From contig NW_013524650.1 in the NCBI RefSeq assembly GCF_000250985.1, positions 325,906-389,905 on the forward strand: a stretch of 64,000 nt of DNA, read 5' to 3'. Below the pieces are notes generated by a model, which saw nothing but the letters and a program-made list of their open reading frames with translations, was not told the origin of the DNA and ran no database searches. Below, in pieces: positions 29,453 to 38,359 of this stretch. Each line of letters starts with the position of its first letter. Position 1 is the first letter of the stretch. Source of the DNA: Nematocida parisii ERTm1 (lineage: Eukaryota; Microsporidia). A program made the position numbers and the translations under genes.

Positions 29453-30330
29453 ATGAGAAGCATTAAGATATTATTAATTATATTCCTACTATGCATCTTG
29501 ATCGCAATTGGAATAGTTGTATATGAAATAAGAGAAGAGATAAGTGAAAGTGAAAGTGAAACTAGCAGCGAGGCATATGATAGCACAGCAAATACTATAA
29601 TAAAGCCATCTACCAGTGCTCAAAAAAACCTCGATCCATCCACACAACAGAACAAAAAACAAGCTACACCAATAGTGGCGCCTGCTGCTGTTGCTATCAA
29701 TCCACATCCTTATATGGTTAATAAACCCATTGATGATAAAGTGGTGCCGACAACATTAGCCACTTCTAAAGTAGGAGTATCCAATAGATGCACTTTAAAC
29801 AGTACATCGTCATTGGGCAATGTTTCTACTAAAGAAAATCATGGTAATATTCACGATTTGAATTATAAAAAACTAGAAGAGCAAACTCAAAGTACCCAGT
29901 CCCCAGTAAATGTTGAGAAAGATGATTTGGCTAAAAAGGCAGCTGCACCTACAAAATCCACAGCCAGTGGAAGCAGATTGTATCCACGGTTAGAGGATGA
30001 TATTAATGACGAAAGAGTTTCTATAGATTCTTCGCCAAAATATACAGAACCCACTACTGTTTATGCACATAAACCAACACAATTAAGTGCAGGGCCTGTT
30101 ACTTCACATGCTGCATTAGGCTTGGATGGCCAGCAGACTACATCCCTATCTAGAGGAATAGATGCAGTTTCTAGTATAACTAAAGAAAAAGAAAAGGAGG
30201 AACAAAAAGACTCTAGCAGTTCACCAAAGTTAAAAAAGAAAATGGCTTACAACAGACTGCTCGTATAAATGAGGAAGAAGAAGAAGAAGAAAAGCATCTA
30301 GAGTCTAATACATCATCATTCGATATAATT
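29453..30330 (+). pseudogene. First copy of a tandem-duplicated membrane-anchored gene, cut by a gap
   Basis: The reading frame is nearly identical to the first 260 codons of the gene at 30479-33352: hydrophobic N-terminal anchor (residues 4-25), Ser/Thr-rich stalk and Glu/Lys-rich segment. Here the frame closes at 30268 because an A run has six bases where the second copy has seven. Similarity then continues out of frame to the assembly gap at 30331. There are about a dozen amino-acid differences between the copies. It may be a broken copy, or an intact gene damaged by a homopolymer miscall and truncated by the gap. Confidence 0.7.
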
Positions 30331-30350
30331 NNNNNNNNNNNNNNNNNNNN
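30331..30350. other. Assembly gap, 20 N
   Basis: A 20-N spacer lies between the two copies of a tandem repeat. The true distance is unknown and a full-length first copy may be missing here. Confidence 0.99.
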
Positions 30351-30478
30351 CATAACTACTGTGGTGCTATAATCATAGAAGTTATAAATTGAAGATATCA
30401 TTTGTTTAATTTAAATAGAAAATAACCAGTTATTTAAATGACAAAAGTATAAATAGTCTGATAAATCACTAATTTATA

Positions 30479-33352
30479 ATGAGAAGCATTAAGATATTAT
30501 TAATTATATTCCTACTATGCATCTTGATTGCAATTGGAATAGTTGTATATGAAATAAGAGAAGAGATAAGTAAAAGTGAAAGTGAAACTAGCAGCGAGGC
30601 GTATGATAGCACAGCAAATACTATAATAAAGCCATCTACCAGTGCTCAAAAAAACCTCGATCCATCCACACAACAGAACAAAAAACAAGCTACACCAATA
30701 GTAGCGCCTGGTGTTGTTACTATCAATCCACATCCTTATATGGTTAATAAACCCATTGATGATAAAGTGGTGCCGACAACATTAGCCACTTCTAAAGTAG
30801 GAGTATCCAATAGATGCACTTTAAACAGTACATCGTCATTGGGCAATGTTTCTACTAAAGAAAATCATGGTAATATTCACGATTTGGATTCTAAAAAATC
30901 AAAAGAGAAAACTCAATGTATCCAGTCCCCAGTAAATGTTGAGAAAGATGATTTGGCTAAAAAGGCAGCTGCACCTACAAAATCCACAGCCAGTGGAAGC
31001 AGATTGTATCCACGGTTAGAGGATGATATTAATGACGAAAGAGTTTCTATAGATTCTTCGCCAAAATATACAGAACCCACTACTGTTTATGCACATAAAC
31101 CAACACAATTAAGTGCAGAGCCTGTTACTTCACATGCTGCATTAGGCTTGGATGGCCAGCAGACTACATCCCTATCTAGAGGAATAGATGCTGCCTCTAG
31201 TATAACTAAAGAAAAAGAAAAGGAGGAACAAAAAGACTCTAGCAGTTCACCAAAGTTAAAAAAAGAAAATGGCTTACAACAGACTGCTCGTATAAATGAG
31301 GAAGAAGAAGAAGAAGAAAAGAAAAAGAAAGAAGAGGAAGAAAAGCATCCAGAGTCTAATGCATCGCCATTTGAAATAATTGATCCTGTTAACGGGCCTG
31401 TGCCAGTTGATGAAGAAAAAGCAGTTGCAACCATCATTACGCCACCTGCTGCAGACCAGAGATCTAATTTTACATCAGGTATTTCTGCGGAAGAAGAGGG
31501 GTCTAATGCATCATCATTTGAAATAATTGATTCTAATGATGAATCTAGATCCATTGAGGAGATAAAAGCAGTTTCCACCACCACACCACCTGCTGCAGGC
31601 CAGAGCTCTGGTTCTACACCGGCTATTTTGGTGGAAGAAGAAGTAAAGAACGAAGAGCATTTAGAGGGTATAGAGAAATCATTTGAAATGATTGGTTCTA
31701 ATCTAGATGGTGACACAGCAGAAGAAAAAGAACTGGTTGGTATGCTAAATGCTATTGCTAAATTAAACCCAGACTTACCAAAAGTAAACTATTCTAATGA
31801 CACAGAAATTATTAATGCAATTATTAAGAACAAAGATGTGGTTGTAATTAAAAAACAAGACGATTTTTATATAAACAAATCTTTTCTACAAATCACACTA
31901 TGGGAAGTGCTAAACAGCGTTGCTAATGGAGAGACATCACATCAGTATTTAATTACGAGCCATACAGAAACAACAGTTATTATTTCTTATCCTAAAGAAG
32001 TTCAGCAGAATCCAATCATAGAGCACGCTCTGCTAAGATATTATGGAAATCCATCAATAAGCATGTATTCTTTAACACTTGAAGGATTTGAATTTGCAGC
32101 AAATGCTTCTATTTTCAACAAATATAGTATTTTTGATAAAATAATCACACTTATACTCGCCGAAACCCGCATTTGCTCTAGTACATTAGCCCAATTAGGC
32201 GAGCGCTCAGATATAATCAGGTTGAATATTTGCAAGAACACAGTTATAGACTTTGATTCTAAGTTAGATCTAGGCACATCAAAAATATTTATTGTAGAAA
32301 TAGATGGAATAGATGGAAAGTGCATAGATCCATTGTTAATTGGATTAGACGCAATGAATGGGATGAGTGAAATATCTATAAGCAACATTGACTTTATGAG
32401 CACGTCTTCACTTAACAATATAACAAAGCTGAGTGAAGTATTCAAATTTGTTCTCCAAAATATAGTTTTTGAAGGTTCGCCAGACTTCTCCTTTCTTAGA
32501 AAAATGGATAAACTTTCTATTTTAACTATGAATAATATTTTCTATTCGTATACAAATGAATTTAAAATAGAAGACTTGGATAGAATTAAGCAGAATCCAG
32601 AAGAATACTTAAGAATAACAGCCGAGCCAGAAGACTCTTCTGCACAGAAACAAATAGAATTAAACAAGTCAGACGATATAGTAAGAAAAAACAAAGCACT
32701 TGGTGAGTCTATTTCTCCTAAATTGGTTAATGTAGACAGCAAGTTATACAATGATTTAGGACTATGTAAATTAAAAAGCAAAGAAGATAATAATTTATAT
32801 AACATTATGAATATTCAATTAGCACCTAAATCATTGGATGGTAAGCAAATGCCAACTAAATTTAGATTTAGCTTATTAAGAACCCGAATTAACGTGTGGC
32901 TCTCTTCTGGTGATTCAGAGATTCAAGATGTAATTGATTATCTTAAATGCATTGACTTTCCATTCACATGGGAAACAACTATAAAAGAAATCAATTTGAT
33001 TAATCGCTTTATGATATCGAATGATTGTGGAATGATGGAAACGATTTCTGATAGGTTATTTAAGTATGCAGAGCACAATAAGATTAAGAAAATCACAGTT
33101 TCTTCCATATTTCCTTCCACTCCAATGGATATGTACAGAGTTGTTATGTTTAATAGCAAAATGCCTACTCTTAAAGAAATGACTCTATCTAAGATTAAAC
33201 TAACACCAACTAAAACATCTGCCCAAAACGATGATGAGAAAAAAGCATTGGAATCTTACTGCACTTTTATTGAAAAAGATTCTTCTTATAAAGAACTTCA
33301 TTTTGTAAAAAATGGAAATATTATGAAAATAGAGCAAAAACCAAAAAAATAG
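30479..33352 (+). CDS. Membrane-anchored acidic protein with LRR-like C-terminal half (957 aa)
   Basis: An N-terminal hydrophobic segment (residues 4-25, IKILLIIFLLCILIAIGIVV) is a signal anchor or signal peptide. Residues 30-270 are Ser/Thr/Lys/Pro-rich, and 275-300 is an almost pure Glu/Lys run. Residues 300-415 contain three imperfect copies of a SNAS-F-EIID unit followed by a PPAA motif. From about 430 the protein becomes globular. Spaced hydrophobic strands such as IFIVEIDGIDG and EISISNIDF (about 595-640) look like irregular leucine-rich repeats. It is the intact member of the tandem pair. The gene cluster to the right has similar LRR-like stretches. Confidence 0.7.
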   Translation: MRSIKILLIIFLLCILIAIGIVVYEIREEISKSESETSSEAYDSTANTIIKPSTSAQKNLDPSTQQNKKQATPIVAPGVVTINPHPYMVNKPIDDKVVPTTLATSKVGVSNRCTLNSTSSLGNVSTKENHGNIHDLDSKKSKEKTQCIQSPVNVEKDDLAKKAAAPTKSTASGSRLYPRLEDDINDERVSIDSSPKYTEPTTVYAHKPTQLSAEPVTSHAALGLDGQQTTSLSRGIDAASSITKEKEKEEQKDSSSSPKLKKENGLQQTARINEEEEEEEKKKKEEEEKHPESNASPFEIIDPVNGPVPVDEEKAVATIITPPAADQRSNFTSGISAEEEGSNASSFEIIDSNDESRSIEEIKAVSTTTPPAAGQSSGSTPAILVEEEVKNEEHLEGIEKSFEMIGSNLDGDTAEEKELVGMLNAIAKLNPDLPKVNYSNDTEIINAIIKNKDVVVIKKQDDFYINKSFLQITLWEVLNSVANGETSHQYLITSHTETTVIISYPKEVQQNPIIEHALLRYYGNPSISMYSLTLEGFEFAANASIFNKYSIFDKIITLILAETRICSSTLAQLGERSDIIRLNICKNTVIDFDSKLDLGTSKIFIVEIDGIDGKCIDPLLIGLDAMNGMSEISISNIDFMSTSSLNNITKLSEVFKFVLQNIVFEGSPDFSFLRKMDKLSILTMNNIFYSYTNEFKIEDLDRIKQNPEEYLRITAEPEDSSAQKQIELNKSDDIVRKNKALGESISPKLVNVDSKLYNDLGLCKLKSKEDNNLYNIMNIQLAPKSLDGKQMPTKFRFSLLRTRINVWLSSGDSEIQDVIDYLKCIDFPFTWETTIKEINLINRFMISNDCGMMETISDRLFKYAEHNKIKKITVSSIFPSTPMDMYRVVMFNSKMPTLKEMTLSKIKLTPTKTSAQNDDEKKALESYCTFIEKDSSYKELHFVKNGNIMKIEQKPKK

Positions 33353-34021
33353 AGCAGTTAATATCAAACTATTTTATCAAAACACGGTATAAAACAGAAG
33401 TGTGTCTTTAGTCTGTATTATATAACTATAACAAATACCCAGCCATTTTAGATAAGCTACAGCTTAAAACATTATCATTATTAGATAATAGAAATAAATC
33501 GGCTATACACAAACACATCTAATATTTACATTTAGAATACACTGAGAGTATTATTTTTATTTAATGCCCTTTAAGAGATTTAGAAATTTGTTTCTGGGAC
33601 TATAATTAGAAATAACATGGGCATATAGTTCTTTGAGTATTGTATTACGATTGTCTCTATGCGTTTTCTAATCGTCTATTTGTGTGAAAGCATGCTTAAC
33701 TTTCTCATTTGACTCTCTGCTTTGTATTGAATTTAGACTTTCTAGTGAACTAGAATTAGCTATACTCTGTGTTTATAGACTAAATTATTATTTAAGATAG
33801 CAGTATGTTTATGCAAGAATCAAATGACTTGTATAATGTTATAATTATGCTTGTTGTTGTTTATAACAACTGTAATATACAAATAAATGATCAGTTCGAA
33901 AATGTTGATTTATTTATGAATATATTGCCATATGCGGTAGTATATTACACTAATTATAAATAATAACAGTTAATATTTATGGGTTTTTATTAATTCTTAT
34001 GGTCTCTGGTTATATCATAAT
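33353..34021. other. AT-rich 3'-3' spacer
   Basis: This spacer lies between the convergent LRR-like gene and kinesin gene. I see no RNA gene, repeat or credible ORF. Confidence 0.45.
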
Positions 34022-35350
34022 TTATTTTACTATTTCTACTGAAGTAACCTTTGCCTTTCCTAATTTACACTCCTGTAATCTATTACAGAACCGTAAAGCA
34101 GTGATTGTTTCATCAATGGATGACCCTGGGTCTACATTGATTATAAAAGCTGTCTTTGCACCCGAACCAAGTGTTGATTTTAGCATAGTGGTAAGCTTAG
34201 AGTTCCTGTACGGTATATGCGGAGTATTGTTTGATATTGCATATACTACATCACCCAGGGCGCTTAAGCTTTTATTTATTTCAACAGCCTCTTTCATTCG
34301 ATCACCTTCTGCTAGAGAATGGTTCAGTCGCTCAGATCCTGCTAAGTCTACAATGCAAAGGCTCCCTTCAATATACTCTATTGCCCGATCTGTTTCTTTT
34401 CTTATGGCTATGTTTATGGTAAGTATTAGATGACTTCTACTGCTTCTCTGATTGCACTCAGTACTGCTTATTTTTCTACCACTTGACACATTCTTAAAAA
34501 CCTTCTCAATCTCATCGACACCCATGCTCTCTACTGATTTAATCACCTTATCATTATACAATTCAACACCAGTGATCTTCACTTGATGCGTATACCCAAA
34601 TCCTTCAAGCCTTTTTAATTCTTTACTTAAAACATCTGCACTCCTATATACAACACCCTTCTCTATGCAGGAATTACACTCGCACTCACTGCAGAATCCG
34701 CTTATGCCACTCCCTACTACAAATAATTTTTTACTGCATGATAGTTCAGACTTTCCCTCCATTGTATACGTCTTGCCACTGCCCGTGGGTCCATACGCCA
34801 ATACACTCACATTATATCCCTGTGTAACTGAGTATACGAGATCCTCAATCTCTGAAAATACTTTTTTCTGTGTGGTGCCGGGTGAGAATACTCTATTACA
34901 ATGACTAGTAAATGACTTATGCGGGAATTCTATCATTTCATCTGTGAATAATACTTTCTCAGTTGAATTAAATGGCTTTATTCTGGTAATAACCCGGATT
35001 GTCCCTTTCAGCTCTAATAAATTGTTCATCTGTGATTTTATCTTTTTCTCAGCCCATTCTTTATAATTTCTGTACTTCTCTTTTTCATTTCTTAATTCTT
35101 CTCTTAACTCCTCCACTTCCTTTGATATTTCTGTGTTCTCTTTGCATTTTTCAATTTCTGAATTTCTGGGTTCGGCTGTAGCTCTCGCCTTTAATGCTCT
35201 TATTTCTTCTTTGAGTGATTCTATTTCATTGTTTGTCTCTTTCTTTAGTATTTCTGAAATATTATTCTTTATGGCGTATTTTAGGTTGGACGTGTTCTCT
35301 TCCATATTTGAGAGAATGTTAGAGAGTCTGTCTGTGTTGATAAAGGCCAT
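34022..35350 (-). CDS. KAR3: Kinesin-14 (C-terminal motor, Kar3/Ncd-type)
   Basis: A 442-residue kinesin with the motor at the C-terminus. Residues 20-110 form a Glu/Lys-rich coiled coil. The neck LKGTIRVITRIKPF follows directly, then the P-loop GPTGSGKT (187-194), SSRSH (switch I), VDLAGSERL (switch II) and YRNSKLTTMLKSTLG. Neck plus motor at the C-terminus defines the minus-end-directed kinesin-14 class, which works in spindle assembly and nuclear positioning; microsporidia keep very few kinesins. The longer frame to 35473 would translate tRNA-Arg and is rejected; MAFINTDRL at 35350 is the start. The stalk is short for the family. Confidence 0.92.
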   Translation of the reverse strand: MAFINTDRLSNILSNMEENTSNLKYAIKNNISEILKKETNNEIESLKEEIRALKARATAEPRNSEIEKCKENTEISKEVEELREELRNEKEKYRNYKEWAEKKIKSQMNNLLELKGTIRVITRIKPFNSTEKVLFTDEMIEFPHKSFTSHCNRVFSPGTTQKKVFSEIEDLVYSVTQGYNVSVLAYGPTGSGKTYTMEGKSELSCSKKLFVVGSGISGFCSECECNSCIEKGVVYRSADVLSKELKRLEGFGYTHQVKITGVELYNDKVIKSVESMGVDEIEKVFKNVSSGRKISSTECNQRSSRSHLILTINIAIRKETDRAIEYIEGSLCIVDLAGSERLNHSLAEGDRMKEAVEINKSLSALGDVVYAISNNTPHIPYRNSKLTTMLKSTLGSGAKTAFIINVDPGSSIDETITALRFCNRLQECKLGKAKVTSVEIVK

Positions 35351-35379
35351 TAAGAATAAAAATAAAGAAGAATAAAAAA

Positions 35380-35451
35380 CACAGGCGACGGGACTCGAAC
35401 CCGCAATCTTCTGATCCGAAGTCAGACGCGTTACCATTACGCCACGCCTGT
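35380..35451 (-). tRNA. tRNA-Arg (TCG)
   Basis: A 72-nt cloverleaf on the minus strand. The acceptor ACAGGCG pairs with CGCCTGT, the D arm is GCGTAATGGTAACGC, the anticodon stem TCTGA pairs with TCAGA around loop CTTCGGA (anticodon TCG), and the T arm is GCGGGTTCGAGTCCCGT. A T6 run follows the gene and lies 23-29 nt upstream of the kinesin ATG, so a Pol III gene sits in the kinesin 5' region. Confidence 0.95.
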
Positions 35452-35991
35452 TAGTTATTTTTAACCCTTCCAAAAGAACATTATATACTGTGATCTGTAA
35501 TAATTTAGATTATTACCTGTGCTGTATACTGTGTATAAATAATTGTTTGCCCATATTTGAATATTTAATATTATTTGGACTACTTCTGAATATAAGAACT
35601 CTTCTCTAATGTCACCAAGTAATATTTATTTGCTTGATTTTTCAGGTGGTAGTATGTGTGAATAACTTTATAATCATAGCATATAAAGTATTTTATAATG
35701 TGGTGTATTTTATGTGCATTATGTTTTAAGTACTGCACTGAATAAATATTTTTTACACATAGTAGTATAAATAATTTATTACTTCTTTAAACTTATAATA
35801 ATAAAAAATATGTGTATATTATACACATTGTATAAATACTCCTATACGTGTATATTATTTATAATATAATGTGTTAATATTTTTGAAACATAAACATAAT
35901 ATAGTAAACATAGGTTACATAGTAATGAAAACACAGAAACCAGGACGTGTTTTAGAAAAAAGGATAAATCTGAAATGTGTTTATTGACATC
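35452..35991. other. AT-rich divergent spacer
   Basis: About 540 bp between tRNA-Arg and the next plus-strand gene. No ORF or repeat is supported. Confidence 0.45.
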
Positions 35992-37068
35992 ATGATGCAA
36001 GATCAAGTTGACTCAGAGAGAAGCACAGAGAATATTTCTAGGAGTAGAACGCGCTTTACCATAAAGCAGATAATACGCGGGTCTAAAAGAATATTCACTG
36101 TAAGCGTACAGGGTGCCAAGGCAGTGGCAACACATGTTAAAAAAGCTGCCGTCAAAAGTAAAGAAATAGTGAGTGAAACCATTCCTAGAGGTGTCCGGTC
36201 AGCGACACGTCGGTCTGTAAGAACAGTCAAGAAAGGTGTTGTACTTGTGGCTAAGACAGTTTTACCGTGTGTGGGAAAGGATCATGCAGAGGATACAGAG
36301 TCAGAGGAGCTAGAAAACCTAGGAAATGTTACAGATATAGAAAGTACTGTAGACAAAGCACTGCCCATACCAAATACTCAGTCAAGAGAAGTAGTACTAC
36401 TGGATACGATACATAGTAAAAAGGATAAGTCAGAAGACAGAATAGTTGGATTTGTGCCATCCACTTTTTTTCTTCCTGATCCTATTATATTGTGCATTAG
36501 GGATGTACACTCATTACAAGTAATTTACAACGCATGCAATGTACTTGTAAGTGTAGGTGGGTTAAACATTTCCCGGGCATTTGGAATATCTTACAGATTA
36601 TATATGCTCGGCTTAATCCCAGCACATAATAATAGAACACCTCAGAACAAGACAATCCCCACTGAAATGAATTTAGGATTAATAGAGACAAACAGTCAAA
36701 CAATAATCCTCAAGAGCAAGGAAATGACTAATTCACTTGGAAATACACAGAATTCTCCATTACAGAATACGGTTAAAAAGAACATTTTTAATGGTTTAAG
36801 TAGTAAATTAGATCTGTCCATTAAAGATAGTGCTGAATCAATTGAGAATGGTCATATTCTCTGTGAGCCAGAGAGCATTAGCACTAAAAAAACCATACAG
36901 CCAGAAGTGCCATTAACTAGAGAAGAAATTGATAGAAGACACAGAGCAATCCGTCAACAAAAAATGAAAAACAAAGAAAAGCCTCTTCTTTCAAAAAGCT
37001 CGCAAAGACATGCAAATAAATGTCTTAAGAAAGCGCAAAGACTAAGAAAAACCAATGACCAGAAATAA
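35992..37068 (+). CDS. Hypothetical protein (358 aa) with basic ends
   Basis: Not recognised. The frame opens at a GTG (35977), but the ATG pair at 35992 is taken as the start. Residues 15-95 are unusually rich in Lys, Arg, Val and Ala (for example SVQGAKAVATHVKKAAVKSKE), followed by an acidic stretch. A hydrophobic patch lies near 160-190 (STFFLPDPIILCIRDVHSLQ). The last 55 residues are again strongly basic. The basic ends suggest nucleic acid or membrane-surface binding, but this is inference. A distant resemblance in layout to the 439-aa protein at 7788-9107 is possible. Confidence 0.6.
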   Translation: MMQDQVDSERSTENISRSRTRFTIKQIIRGSKRIFTVSVQGAKAVATHVKKAAVKSKEIVSETIPRGVRSATRRSVRTVKKGVVLVAKTVLPCVGKDHAEDTESEELENLGNVTDIESTVDKALPIPNTQSREVVLLDTIHSKKDKSEDRIVGFVPSTFFLPDPIILCIRDVHSLQVIYNACNVLVSVGGLNISRAFGISYRLYMLGLIPAHNNRTPQNKTIPTEMNLGLIETNSQTIILKSKEMTNSLGNTQNSPLQNTVKKNIFNGLSSKLDLSIKDSAESIENGHILCEPESISTKKTIQPEVPLTREEIDRRHRAIRQQKMKNKEKPLLSKSSQRHANKCLKKAQRLRKTNDQK

Positions 37069-37636
37069 ATCTAATTGAATAATTCTTATCCAGTATTAAT
37101 TATAATATGATTTTAAGTTACTTCTTAGACTTAACTATTAGATGACTTTAACACTATTTAATTCACACTGTGCGTTTACACTCTGTATTATATAACTTCA
37201 GTGTCTCTGGGTTAAGATTCCGTCATGTTATGCTATTATTATTTAAATTATAATTTAATTTCAAGCTTGAATACTCATTTCAACTTCATAGTAGTTGGTT
37301 TCTTAGAGTAATATAACCCAAAATTCACTTTATATTGGTATAAACATTAAATATTCAGATGCTATGAAAATAAACCAATTATACTAGTCTTAGCATAGAA
37401 TGATTAGCAGTACAAATACTTTTGGCGATTTAAATACTAATTATAGAGAACTATGGGATTGTATATAACTGCACAGAAACTAAAAGTGTATTACAAATGA
37501 GTAATTGTACCAAATAACCAAATTAAAATGTTTAATTAACTTTATTATTAATTATCTGATTGTTTTATGTCTATTTATGGTAATATTAATGGTTTTTAAT
37601 TAATTTGTGTATTCTGGTGAAATATAAAAATATTTT
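37069..37636. other. AT-rich intergenic
   Basis: About 570 bp without gene signals. It precedes the first ORF of the 9.7-kb chain and probably contains its promoter, though no clear AAATTT box is next to the ATG. Confidence 0.4.
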
Positions 37637-38359
37637 ATGCGTAAGATTATTATGATAAGAATGAAGAAAGCAGAAATAATTAGAATAGTACTATTGCTTT
37701 GTCTAATAGGATGTATTCAGTGCACTGAACAAGACAAGGAGTTTTGGAGCACTGCAAACACTTATGATGAGAAAAGTATAATGTACTTTGAGAAATTAGC
37801 AGAGAACACAAATGGAAATAAAGAAGTAAAGGTACTGGACATAGCCCAGTACAGCACAGAATTTATGAAAAAATTACAGAACCTAAAGCCAAATGCATAC
37901 ACACCACACCAGAACATATTTGTTACATCAAATGCACAAAGTAGAGATACTGTGGAAATAGGGCATAAAAGACTAGAGAAACTGATTCGTGCAATGCTTA
38001 AGATAAGAACCAAAACATTTCATTTTTACAACTTGAGTCTTAACAAAGATCCACAAGATGAGATAAAGTATTCACAGGAGGTTCTTTATACAAGCCTAAA
38101 GAGCTTAATATTGGATGAAAAAAATGAAATGCGGTTGAGTGATTTATATGCAGCAAGAAAGGAGTACAATTCTCGATTAGAAAGCATTAAAAAGGAATTA
38201 AAGAAAAAAATAGAAAATAAAAAAAAGAAACTCTTCCTGCGCAAGGAAGTTCTGAAAGGGTTTCTTCTAAAAAAACACAGTCAGAAAAATATAAATACAA
38301 AAAGATGGATCAGATTGAGCTTCATCCCAAAAAGCATCCGATTTTTGCGAAAACACTAG
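37637..38359 (+). CDS. ORF 1 of a broken giant gene: signal peptide plus coiled coil (240 aa)
   Basis: Signal peptide at about residues 9-28 (MKKAEIIRIVLLLCLIGCIQC), then a polar region and a Lys/Glu-rich helix (about 170-215). The final 20 residues after an A7 run (near 38268-38276) change character. In the other frame the sequence reads on smoothly as KKTQSEKYKYKKMDQIELH into the next ORF, which overlaps by 55 bp. This is therefore the N-terminal part of a larger gene with a frame change at the homopolymer. It is the only ORF in the chain with a secretion signal. Confidence 0.65.
   Translation: MRKIIMIRMKKAEIIRIVLLLCLIGCIQCTEQDKEFWSTANTYDEKSIMYFEKLAENTNGNKEVKVLDIAQYSTEFMKKLQNLKPNAYTPHQNIFVTSNAQSRDTVEIGHKRLEKLIRAMLKIRTKTFHFYNLSLNKDPQDEIKYSQEVLYTSLKSLILDEKNEMRLSDLYAARKEYNSRLESIKKELKKKIENKKKKLFLRKEVLKGFLLKKHSQKNINTKRWIRLSFIPKSIRFLRKH

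Larger units (their letters stand above)
29325..31360 (+). repeat. Tandem direct duplication, unit about 1 kb or more
   Basis: Sequence from 29325 to 30330 recurs at 30351 to about 31360 with an offset of 1026 bp, including 128 bp of upstream DNA. The second unit has an 18 to 21-nt longer Glu/Lys-coding tract. The duplication is young, judging by few substitutions. Confidence 0.85.

Noticed and set aside
35351-35473. N-terminal extension of the kinesin frame
   Set aside because: It translates tRNA-Arg; the kinesin coding region starts at 35350.
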